Shown piece by piece: positions 1 to 5,618 of a stretch of 8,428 bases of DNA. The position numbers and the translations under genes are program-made. A model generated the notes under the pieces. It saw nothing but the letters and a program-made list of their open reading frames with translations. It was not told the origin of the DNA and made no database searches. Position 1 is the stretch's first letter; the number at the start of each line of letters is the position of its first letter. This stretch comes from Bacteroidaceae bacterium. GTDB taxonomy: Bacteria > Bacteroidota > Bacteroidia > Bacteroidales > Bacteroidaceae. The stretch is from NCBI GenBank assembly GCA_023227685.1, contig JALNVG010000099.1, positions 1 to 8,428 on the forward strand. Direction: 5' to 3'.

Positions 1-739
1 CTAAAAACAATCCTTGTCCCGGAACAGACATTCCCGCTTTACAACGATCCCTTTGCTCTATCACACGTCGAAAACCATCTATTGTCAACTTACCACGCCC
101 TACTTCAATTAATGTTCCCACGATAGCACGAACCATATTACGCAAAAATCTATCGGCACGAATCGTAAACACCCAGTTTGAGTCATCCGTACGAACCCAT
201 TCCGCCTGCATAATATGGCAATTGTTGGTCTTCGCATCAGTATGTAGCTTACTGAAACTTGTAAAATCCACATAATTGAGCAATAATGCGGCAGCCTCAT
301 TCATTTCATCAAAATCAAGTCGGTTAAAAATCCGACATCGATAAGCACCATAAAACGGCGATTTCACAGTAGTAATATAATATTTGTACGTACGAGATAA
401 TGCATTGAAACGAGCATGCGCATCGGGAATTACCTTGCACACTTTATATATTGAGATATCAGAAGGAAGCAAACTATTCAACCTATCCGTTAGAGTAAAA
501 GTATCCAGTTCCTCTATCTCCGATTCTTGAAGTCGAGCGATATAATCGAAATGCGCAACCATCAACAAAGCATGCACCCCGGTATCCGTACGTCCGGCAC
601 CCACCACATTAATAGGCCGGCGAAGAATTGTTGACAATGCCCTTTCGAGGCATTCCTGCACACTTATTCCGTTGGGCTGGATCTGCCATCCATGATAATT
701 CGCACCGTCATAAGCCATATATATAAAGAATCTCTGCAT
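1..739 (-). CDS. truA: tRNA pseudouridine(38-40) synthase TruA, 3' end cut by window edge
   Basis: TruA converts uridines 38-40 of the tRNA anticodon arm to pseudouridine in the cytoplasm. Reading the minus strand from 739 gives 246 complete codons with no stop. The protein opens MQRFFIYMAYDG, followed by YHGWQ, the usual TruA N-terminus. The signature GAGRTDTGVHA lies at about residues 47-57 and Asp52 is the expected catalytic aspartate. Later family landmarks are RTYKYYI, the FTSFSK stretch, and FLRNMVR with VGTLIEVGRGK. It ends at GQGLFL, close to the expected C-terminus, so probably only about 10-20 residues are missing. The ATG at 739 is preferred over the internal ATG at 718 because the residues it adds (MQRFFIY) form the first beta strand of the fold. 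It is divergent from phoH, with 154 bases between the two starts. The family call is secure from motif order and length. Confidence 0.96.
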   Translation of the reverse strand, partial: MQRFFIYMAYDGANYHGWQIQPNGISVQECLERALSTILRRPINVVGAGRTDTGVHALLMVAHFDYIARLQESEIEELDTFTLTDRLNSLLPSDISIYKVCKVIPDAHARFNALSRTYKYYITTVKSPFYGAYRCRIFNRLDFDEMNEAAALLLNYVDFTSFSKLHTDAKTNNCHIMQAEWVRTDDSNWVFTIRADRFLRNMVRAIVGTLIEVGRGKLTIDGFRRVIEQRDRCKAGMSVPGQGLFL

Positions 740-759
740 CCTGTTCTAATTTTCAGTTA

Positions 760-767
760 CAAAAGTA
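760..767 (-). promoter_or_regulatory. Candidate truA promoter, -7 element TACTTTTG
   Basis: Read on the minus strand this is TACTTTTG, a perfect match to the Bacteroides -7 consensus TAnnTTTG, about 20 bases before the truA start at 739. A TTG lies 16 bases upstream (784-786) and a TTTG 23 bases upstream (791-794). Neither sits exactly at the usual -33 spacing, so the -33 element is uncertain. The call rests on consensus match and position only. Confidence 0.45.
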
Positions 768-861
768 ATAAATTTATAGCATTCAAGACCCAAAGAATCG
801 AATTTAGAAAAATAATAGCACAAAAAACAGTTAATAAGACATATGAATCCAAACGTTTCAT

Positions 862-869
862 TAAATTTG
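862..869 (+). promoter_or_regulatory. Candidate promoter of the phoH-purC-menG-aroE cluster, -7 element TAAATTTG
   Basis: TAAATTTG matches the Bacteroides -7 consensus TAnnTTTG and lies 24 bases before the phoH ATG, giving a short 5' leader. No TTTG is visible at the expected -33 position. It faces away from the truA promoter about 100 bases to the left, so the 154-base gap appears to hold two back-to-back promoters. Confidence 0.4.
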
Positions 870-893
870 CAAGATGAAATCCAAAATAATTAA

Positions 894-1886
894 ATGATTG
901 AAAAGCTGATTGTTCTTGAGGATATAGATCCTGTGATTTTTTATGGTGTTAACAACACTAATATACAACTGATAAAGGCACTCTTCCCTAAATTACGAAT
1001 CGTAGCACGCGGTAACGTAATTAAAGTTCTCGGCGACGAAGAAGAAATGTGCCTTTTTGAAGACAGCATCATTAAACTTGAGAAATATTGTGCAGAATAT
1101 AATTCGCTAAAAGAGGAGGTGATCATTGACATCATTAAAGGCAATACTCCCGAAACCAAGCATATAGACAATGTAATTGTGTTCAGCGTATCAGGCAAGC
1201 CGATTATTCCGCGAAGTGATAACCAACTAAAACTCGTTGAAGACTTTGCCAAGAATGATTTAGTATTTGCAGTCGGCCCCGCCGGTTCAGGAAAGACTTA
1301 TACAGCAATAGCATTGGCTGTACGAGCTCTAAAGAATAAGGAAATCAAAAAAATAATTCTTAGCCGACCGGCCGTTGAAGCAGGTGAGAAACTCGGGTTT
1401 CTGCCCGGAGACATGAAAGACAAAATCGATCCATACTTGCAACCACTTTATGACGCTTTACAAGACATGATTCCTGCGGCCAAATTGCAAGAATATATGG
1501 ATACCAATATCATTCAAATCGCTCCACTTGCTTTTATGCGCGGCAGAACACTGAATGATGCCGTAGTAATTCTTGACGAAGCACAAAATACGACTACACA
1601 ACAAATCAAAATGTTTCTTACTCGCATGGGAGTAAATACAAAAATGATCATCACAGGAGACCTTACGCAAGTTGACCTGCCCCGCCCGCAAATGTCCGGA
1701 CTTATTCAGGCTTTGCGCATTCTGAAAGGAGTAAAGGGTATTAGCCTTGTTGAACTAAATAAGCACGATATCGTTCGCCATCGATTGGTTGAGCGCATTG
1801 TTGAGGCTTATGACAGATATGACAAGAGCCAAAAAGAAGAACATGAGATGAGAAAAAGAGAAGAAATAGACGGAAAGATAATTTAA
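894..1886 (+). CDS. phoH: PhoH family protein (PhoH-like ATPase, YbeZ type)
   Basis: This is a cytoplasmic P-loop ATPase of the PhoH/YbeZ family, related to the helicase core of RNA helicases and generally tied to RNA or ribosome metabolism; the exact substrate is not settled. It has 330 residues, normal for the family. A small N-terminal nucleic-acid-binding-like domain (about 1-90) precedes the ATPase core. Visible motifs are Walker A GPAGSGKT at 128-135, the family stretch SRPAVEAGEKLGFLPG at 157-172, Walker B VVILDEAQN at 224-232, and ITGD at 253-256. The tail is charged (about 308-330). The start is fixed by an in-frame TAA immediately before the ATG. The leader AATAATTAA has no Shine-Dalgarno, typical of Bacteroidetes. 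It is first in the cluster, with purC 24 bases downstream. In many bacteria this gene neighbours ybeY; here it does not. Confidence 0.95.
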   Translation: MIEKLIVLEDIDPVIFYGVNNTNIQLIKALFPKLRIVARGNVIKVLGDEEEMCLFEDSIIKLEKYCAEYNSLKEEVIIDIIKGNTPETKHIDNVIVFSVSGKPIIPRSDNQLKLVEDFAKNDLVFAVGPAGSGKTYTAIALAVRALKNKEIKKIILSRPAVEAGEKLGFLPGDMKDKIDPYLQPLYDALQDMIPAAKLQEYMDTNIIQIAPLAFMRGRTLNDAVVILDEAQNTTTQQIKMFLTRMGVNTKMIITGDLTQVDLPRPQMSGLIQALRILKGVKGISLVELNKHDIVRHRLVERIVEAYDRYDKSQKEEHEMRKREEIDGKII

Positions 1887-1910
1887 GTGATAATTAATAT
1901 TGATATAAGT

Positions 1911-2852
1911 ATGAAAGCTTTAACAAAAACAAATTTTAATTTCCCAGGCCAGAAAGGCATATATCATGGAAAAGTTCGTGATGTATATAACATCAACGAC
2001 GAAAAGCTGGTTATGGTAGCCACTGATAGAATATCGGCATTTGACGTTATCTTGCCCGAAGGCATTCCTTACAAAGGACAAGTACTAAACCAAATTGCCG
2101 CCAAATTTCTTGATGCCACAACCGATATCTGCCCCAACTGGAAAATAGTAACACCCGATCCCATGGTCACACTAGGCATCCGCTGCGAAGGATTCCCTAT
2201 TGAAATGATTGTGCGTAACTACCTTTGCGGAAGTGCATGGCGTGCCTATAAAAACGGAGACCACACAATTTGCGGTATAGATTTGCCCGATGGCATGCGT
2301 GAAAACGAAAAGCTTCTTCACCCCATCATCACACCAAGTACCAAAGCAGAAATAGGTTCTCACGACGAAAACATCTCTAAAGAAGACATCCTTGCCAAGG
2401 GTCTTGCTTCTCCTGAAGACTACGCTACACTTGAAAAATACACACTAGCACTTTTTAAACGCGGCACGGAAATCGCTTCAGCCCGTGGACTCATTCTTGT
2501 AGATACGAAATACGAATTTGGCAAACATGACGGAAAGATTTATCTGATGGACGAAATTCATACTCCGGATTCCAGTCGGTATTTCTATGCTGAAGGATAT
2601 AAAGAACGCTTTGAAAAGGGCAAACCCCAACGCCAACTTTCCAAAGAATTTGTACGTGAATGGCTCATGGACAATGGATTTCAAGGAAAAAGCGGGCAGA
2701 GCATTCCCGAAATGACACCCGAAATCGTCAAAAATATCAGCGAACGCTATATTGAATTATACGAGCACATCACCGGTGAAAAATTCGAAAAAGAAGTAGA
2801 CGAGAATCTGACTAAACGTATTGAAAAAAATATTCTTGATTTCTTGAAATAA
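1911..2852 (+). CDS. purC: Phosphoribosylaminoimidazole-succinocarboxamide synthase (SAICAR synthetase)
   Basis: PurC joins CAIR and aspartate, using ATP, to make SAICAR in de novo purine synthesis (cytoplasm). From the ATG at 1911 the protein has 313 residues, the longer form of the family rather than the roughly 240-residue enterobacterial form. Motifs in order: GKVRDVY (20-26, nucleotide-binding strand and loop), TDRISAFD (38-45), the first SAICAR signature FPIEMIVRNYLCGS (95-108), the second signature LVDTKYEFG (196-204), and MDEIHTPDSSRY (213-224), rich in substrate contacts. The frame stays open upstream to a GTG at 1887, but the extra residues are not family-like, whereas MKALTKTNFNF is a natural N-terminus. 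It lies 24 bases after phoH and 5 bases before menG, so translation with menG is probably coupled. Shared transcription with phoH and aroE is inferred from spacing. Confidence 0.97.
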   Translation: MKALTKTNFNFPGQKGIYHGKVRDVYNINDEKLVMVATDRISAFDVILPEGIPYKGQVLNQIAAKFLDATTDICPNWKIVTPDPMVTLGIRCEGFPIEMIVRNYLCGSAWRAYKNGDHTICGIDLPDGMRENEKLLHPIITPSTKAEIGSHDENISKEDILAKGLASPEDYATLEKYTLALFKRGTEIASARGLILVDTKYEFGKHDGKIYLMDEIHTPDSSRYFYAEGYKERFEKGKPQRQLSKEFVREWLMDNGFQGKSGQSIPEMTPEIVKNISERYIELYEHITGEKFEKEVDENLTKRIEKNILDFLK

Positions 2853-2857
2853 AAGTG

Positions 2858-3607
2858 ATGGACTACCCCCAAGAAAATATTAAGCCCTATAGTAAAGATG
2901 GAAGCAAGGGCGAACAAGTCAAACAGATGTTTGACCATATCGCCCCTACTTATGACCGATTGAATCATACACTTTCTTTTGGCATCGACCGCTATTGGCG
3001 CAAAAAAGCAATCAACTGGCTCCGGCCGTTCCATCCAAAACATATCATGGACGTAGCAACCGGAACCGGTGATTTTGCTATCTTGGCTTACCGTAAATTA
3101 CAGCCCGAAGAACTGATTGGTACAGATATTTCCGAGGGTATGATGAATATTGGGCAAATAAAGGTAAAGAAAGAAAAACTTTCAGATAAAATTTCTTTCG
3201 GGCATGAAGACTGCTGTACCCGATTGTCATATGCCGATAAGAAATTTGACGCCATCACCGTTGCTTTTGGCATCCGTAACTTTGAAAACCTGGATAAAGG
3301 ACTTTCCGAAATGTATCGTGTTCTTACACCAGGTGGGCATCTGGTTATTCTTGAGCTGACCACCCCCGAAAGATTTCCTATAAAACAACTCTTTCACTTT
3401 TATTCAAATATCTTTATCCCTTTACTCGGCAAAAGATTGTCTGCCGATTCAAAAGCCTACCATTACCTACCGCAAAGCATTGAAGCCTTCCCCCAAGGAG
3501 AAATAATGAAAGGTATTATTGAGAAAGCCGGGTTCAATGATGTCAGGTTCAAGAAATTAACCTTCGGCATTTGTACTTTATATACAGCTACAAAAGAGAA
3601 TAACTAA
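2858..3607 (+). CDS. menG: Demethylmenaquinone methyltransferase (MenG/UbiE)
   Basis: This is an S-adenosylmethionine-dependent C-methyltransferase that converts demethylmenaquinone to menaquinone, the last step of the pathway. UbiE proteins can also act in ubiquinone synthesis, but Bacteroidales respire with menaquinone, so MenG is the better name. It has 249 residues. The UbiE signature begins with MFDHIAPTYDRLNHTLSFG (24-42) and continues IDRYWRKKA (43-51). SAM-binding motif I is MDVATGTGDFA (64-74), and the acidic residue after strand 2 is in GTDIS (88-92). AFGIRNFEN (136-144) and RVLTPGG (154-160) followed by LVILELTTP are also typical. GTG at 2855 directly precedes the ATG at 2858; I chose the ATG, and the difference is one residue. 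Only 5 bases separate it from the purC stop. AroE downstream supplies the chorismate pathway from which menaquinone is made. Confidence 0.95.
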   Translation: MDYPQENIKPYSKDGSKGEQVKQMFDHIAPTYDRLNHTLSFGIDRYWRKKAINWLRPFHPKHIMDVATGTGDFAILAYRKLQPEELIGTDISEGMMNIGQIKVKKEKLSDKISFGHEDCCTRLSYADKKFDAITVAFGIRNFENLDKGLSEMYRVLTPGGHLVILELTTPERFPIKQLFHFYSNIFIPLLGKRLSADSKAYHYLPQSIEAFPQGEIMKGIIEKAGFNDVRFKKLTFGICTLYTATKENN

Positions 3608-3652
3608 CAATAGAAACAGATTAAAAGAACTTATTAAAAAACACATTTACCT

Positions 3653-4396
3653 ATGAAAAAATATGGTTTGATAGGATATCCGTTGAAACATTCTTTCTCT
3701 ATCGAATATTTCAATGAGAAATTCCAATCGGAACAAATTGACGCGAGCTACGTAAATTTTGAAATTTCTGATATTAAAGATTTTCCGGAAGTCATCGAAG
3801 AAAACCTAAACTTATGCGGACTCAATGTCACTATACCTTATAAAGAAAAAGTTATTTCCTATCTGGATGAGATAGACACGGATGCACGTAATATCGGTGC
3901 TATCAATGTAATCAAAATCACCCGACAAAAAGGGAAAATAAGACTCAAAGGATTCAACTCAGACATCATAGGCTTTACTAAATCCATACAACCCCTGCTC
4001 ACCCCACTACACAAAAAAGCATTAATACTTGGTACCGGTGGTGCATCAAAGGCAATCTTCCACGGATTAAAGAATCTGGGAGTAGAGAGCACTTTCGTTT
4101 CACGCACACACAAGGCAGACGGAATATTGACTTACGAAGAACTCTCTCCTGAAATCATGAAAGAAAATACCGTAATTGTAAATTGCACTCCAGTAGGCAT
4201 GTATCCTAAAGTAGATTTCTATCCTAACATTCCTTACGATCTACTCACTCCCAACCACTTGCTATACGACCTGCTTTATAATCCAGACAAGACAATGTTC
4301 ATGAGAAAAGGCGAAGCAAAAGGTGCCATTACAAAAAACGGATTGGAAATGCTACTATTACAAGCTTTTGCTTCTTGGGAAATTTGGAATCAATAA
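3653..4396 (+). CDS. aroE: Shikimate dehydrogenase (NADP+)
   Basis: AroE reduces 3-dehydroshikimate to shikimate with NADPH in the chorismate pathway. It has 247 residues, slightly shorter than the E. coli enzyme. The N-terminal substrate domain shows GYPLKHSFS (8-16) with the two shikimate-binding serines. LNVTIPYKEKV (58-68) holds the catalytic lysine, Lys64. GAIN (82-85) and FNSDIIGF (101-108) follow; Asp104 is the partner catalytic aspartate, and NSD replaces the commoner NTD. The NADP-binding glycine loop is LGTGGASKA (126-134). VSRT (149-152) supplies a basic residue for the NADP phosphate. The C-terminus has NGLEMLLLQAFASWEIW, in which Gln237 is the expected substrate contact. It follows menG by 45 bases with no evident terminator or new promoter, so it is probably the last gene of the cluster. 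The next gene converges on it, 41 bases away. Confidence 0.95.
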   Translation: MKKYGLIGYPLKHSFSIEYFNEKFQSEQIDASYVNFEISDIKDFPEVIEENLNLCGLNVTIPYKEKVISYLDEIDTDARNIGAINVIKITRQKGKIRLKGFNSDIIGFTKSIQPLLTPLHKKALILGTGGASKAIFHGLKNLGVESTFVSRTHKADGILTYEELSPEIMKENTVIVNCTPVGMYPKVDFYPNIPYDLLTPNHLLYDLLYNPDKTMFMRKGEAKGAITKNGLEMLLLQAFASWEIWNQ

Positions 4397-4437
4397 AAAA
4401 GAAAAGCTCTTGTAGTCATACCAATCCGAACAAGGAT

Positions 4438-5271
4438 TTATCTCCTTTTACCCATATTTACTAACGCTGGATTTCCATCACAATTCACGCTACCACTACC
4501 ATGTATGCTACCTTTTATAGCTTTTGAGGCGTAACAATCAATATCTCCGGAACCGGAACTGGCCACCGAGACATTATTGGCTTTTAATTTTTTTGCATAG
4601 ATGTCGCCTGAACCGGTACACTGATAATCCATTTCATCCATTTCTCCGGAAAGTTTAACATCACCGGAACCATGAATAACAGCAAGACCTTTTGATCCCT
4701 TAACTGCATAAAGAGACATATCACCTGAACCATTGACGCAGGCAGAGAAATCGGAACAAATAACATTTTGCAAACTTAAATCGCCCGAACCGGTAAGTTG
4801 GACAGATAACTTCTGGCATTGAACAAATTTACCCTTAAGGTCACCTGACCCCGTTAAAGAAACAGAAAGATCACTGTCACTTTTTACTCCGTCAGGCATT
4901 CTTAATTCTCCGGAACCGGAAAGCGATATATTTTTCATCTCGGGGCTGAATACACGTACCTCTAGTTTTCCTGTATTGCGAATATAAGTATTCGGTCTAA
5001 ACCTTACAATCAACACATTATTTTTCACCTCTGTAATAACAAGTGGCACAATATTATCAGAGCCATAAATCTCTACACGAGGTTTCCCCGGTTCCTGACG
5101 ATATACGACATCAATACTCCCCGCTTGTTGGAGACTTGAGAATTCAGGAATATCCACCTTTTTAGTAATATAAATCTTGTTGGCAGTGACATATTTTAAA
5201 TATGTACAAGACAGAGCAAGAAATGAACTTACCAAAAGTACCCCCATGGTTAAATAATACTTTGTTTTCAT
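4438..5271 (-). CDS. Exported GIN-domain (DUF2807) protein, probable lipoprotein with eight GSG repeats
   Basis: The protein has 277 residues. The N-terminus, MKTKYY followed by a hydrophobic run (about 7-20) and ALSC, looks like a signal peptide with a relaxed lipobox at Cys22. Lipid anchoring is likely but not certain, because position -3 is Ala rather than the usual Leu. No acidic surface-export signal follows the cysteine. Residues 41-110 match the start of the family: FSSLQQAGSIDVVYRQEPGKPRVEIYGSDN-type text, then LEVRVFSPEMKNISLSGSG. From residue 119 a GSG turn recurs eight times (119, 141, 161, 181, 201, 220, 240, 258), usually followed by Asp and a hydrophobic residue, as expected for a beta-solenoid. 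Pfam links the domain to 'auto-transporter adhesin heads', but the function of these Bacteroidetes proteins is unknown. It converges on aroE and is divergent from the large regulator gene, a possible regulatory partner. Confidence 0.85.
   Translation of the reverse strand: MKTKYYLTMGVLLVSSFLALSCTYLKYVTANKIYITKKVDIPEFSSLQQAGSIDVVYRQEPGKPRVEIYGSDNIVPLVITEVKNNVLIVRFRPNTYIRNTGKLEVRVFSPEMKNISLSGSGELRMPDGVKSDSDLSVSLTGSGDLKGKFVQCQKLSVQLTGSGDLSLQNVICSDFSACVNGSGDMSLYAVKGSKGLAVIHGSGDVKLSGEMDEMDYQCTGSGDIYAKKLKANNVSVASSGSGDIDCYASKAIKGSIHGSGSVNCDGNPALVNMGKRR
4477..4929 (-). repeat. Eight imperfect ~60-base coding repeats (GSG rungs)
   Basis: Within the GIN-domain gene a unit of 18-22 codons repeats eight times. 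Each unit is centred on codons for (S/T/N/H)-G-S-G-(D/E). At DNA level this appears on the plus strand as recurring variants of TCNCCGGAACCGG. Spacings between successive GSG turns are 22, 20, 20, 20, 19, 20 and 18 codons. The last unit has Ser instead of the acidic residue (GSGS), as if it were a cap. The units have diverged outside the turn, so this is an old repeat under structural selection rather than a fresh tandem duplication. Confidence 0.8.
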
Positions 5272-5317
5272 TTTCGTTTCAAATTAAATGTTTTATATTT
5301 TTTAGACGCACCCATAC

Positions 5318-5331
5318 TGCAAAAAGTTGCA
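5318..5331. promoter_or_regulatory. Inverted repeat TGCAA-N4-TTGCA, possible operator
   Basis: TGCAA (5318-5322) and TTGCA (5327-5331) form a perfect two-fold symmetric pair around AAAG. The site lies between the candidate minus-strand promoter at 5354-5361 and the GIN-domain start at 5271, roughly 15-45 bases after the expected transcription start. That would suit binding by a dimeric regulator. Chance occurrence is quite possible in such A/T-rich sequence, and no second copy was found. Confidence 0.2.
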
Positions 5332-5353
5332 AAAAACAGAAATTTTTAGCATC

Positions 5354-5361
5354 CAAACCTA
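5354..5361 (-). promoter_or_regulatory. Candidate promoter of the GIN-domain gene, -7 element TAGGTTTG
   Basis: On the minus strand this reads TAGGTTTG, a perfect TAnnTTTG match 82 bases before the start codon. It would give a 5' leader of about 75 bases containing the inverted repeat at 5318-5331. No TTTG is found at the normal -33 distance. The closer TTAATTTG at 5280-5287 misses the consensus A and is too near the start codon. Confidence 0.35.
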
Positions 5362-5528
5362 CACCATTTACCTTCTAATATTTACTTTGATACAAAAAAT
5401 GAAAAAAGCTCCCAGCTTAGATATTGTTTTACAACCTCTAAAAATAAATCCAAGTTATAATTTAATATGATTATCTGAAATTACTCTAAATTGGCAGATT
5501 GAAATCATCAAATCACAAATATTATTAT

Positions 5529-5536
5529 TATCTTTG
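5529..5536 (+). promoter_or_regulatory. Candidate promoter of the sensor-regulator gene, -7 element TATCTTTG
   Basis: TATCTTTG is a perfect match to TAnnTTTG, 82 bases before the ATG at 5619. The nearest upstream TTG (5499-5501) is a few bases too far for a standard -33 element. The leader contains two very short frames (5572-5595, and 5603-5617 ending just before the ATG) that look incidental. Confidence 0.4.
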
Positions 5537-5618
5537 CTTTGTAAAGTTTGAAACATACAAACAATAAAGAAATGGTCACATTGACAACCTTTTGAAATAA
5601 GTTATGCAGGTAGATTAA

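Larger units (their letters stand above)
5272..5618. other. A/T-rich divergent intergenic region with promoters but no gene
   Basis: These 347 bases separate the starts of the GIN-domain gene (minus) and the sensor-regulator gene (plus). They are strongly A/T-rich. They hold one consensus -7 element on each strand (5354-5361 minus, 5529-5536 plus), an inverted repeat at 5318-5331, and a small hairpin AAGCT-CCC-AGCTT at 5406-5418. On the minus strand the hairpin runs into a T-rich stretch. No convincing gene was found: the only small frames are a 23-codon one at 5399-5470 and a 7-codon one at 5572-5595, and neither has coding support. Confidence 0.6.

Noticed and set aside
692..877. 61-codon plus-strand frame between truA and phoH
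   Set aside because: It overlaps the well-supported truA start on the other strand, has no recognisable motif, and covers the promoter region of both genes.
941..1252. 103-codon minus-strand frame inside phoH, and similar antisense frames inside purC, menG, aroE and the regulator
   Set aside because: They are antisense to genes with clear family motifs, and their translations look like low-information shadows.
1887..1910. GTG start for purC immediately after the phoH stop
   Set aside because: The added residues (MIINIDIS) do not belong to the PurC fold, and MKALTKTNFNF from 1911 is a natural family N-terminus.
4423..4438. Hairpin AATCC-N6-GGATT between aroE and the GIN-domain gene as a bidirectional terminator
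   Set aside because: The stem is only 5 pairs with two G-C pairs and there is no run of T directly after it on either strand. The position fits convergent genes, but the structure is too weak to call.
4584..4766. 60-codon minus-strand frame in an alternative frame of the GIN-domain gene
   Set aside because: It lies wholly inside the GSG repeat coding region and arises from the repeated codons in another frame.
5406..5418. Hairpin AAGCT-CCC-AGCTT followed by T-rich sequence on the minus strand, as a terminator or attenuator
   Set aside because: The stem has 5 pairs, only two of them G-C, and lies upstream of the GIN-gene promoter, where no upstream minus-strand transcript is known to need ending. 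It is noted only as part of the intergenic region.
5399..5470. 23-codon plus-strand frame starting MKKAPSLDIV
   Set aside because: It lacks a supporting ribosome site, a clean promoter match or any recognisable peptide family, and short frames are expected by chance.
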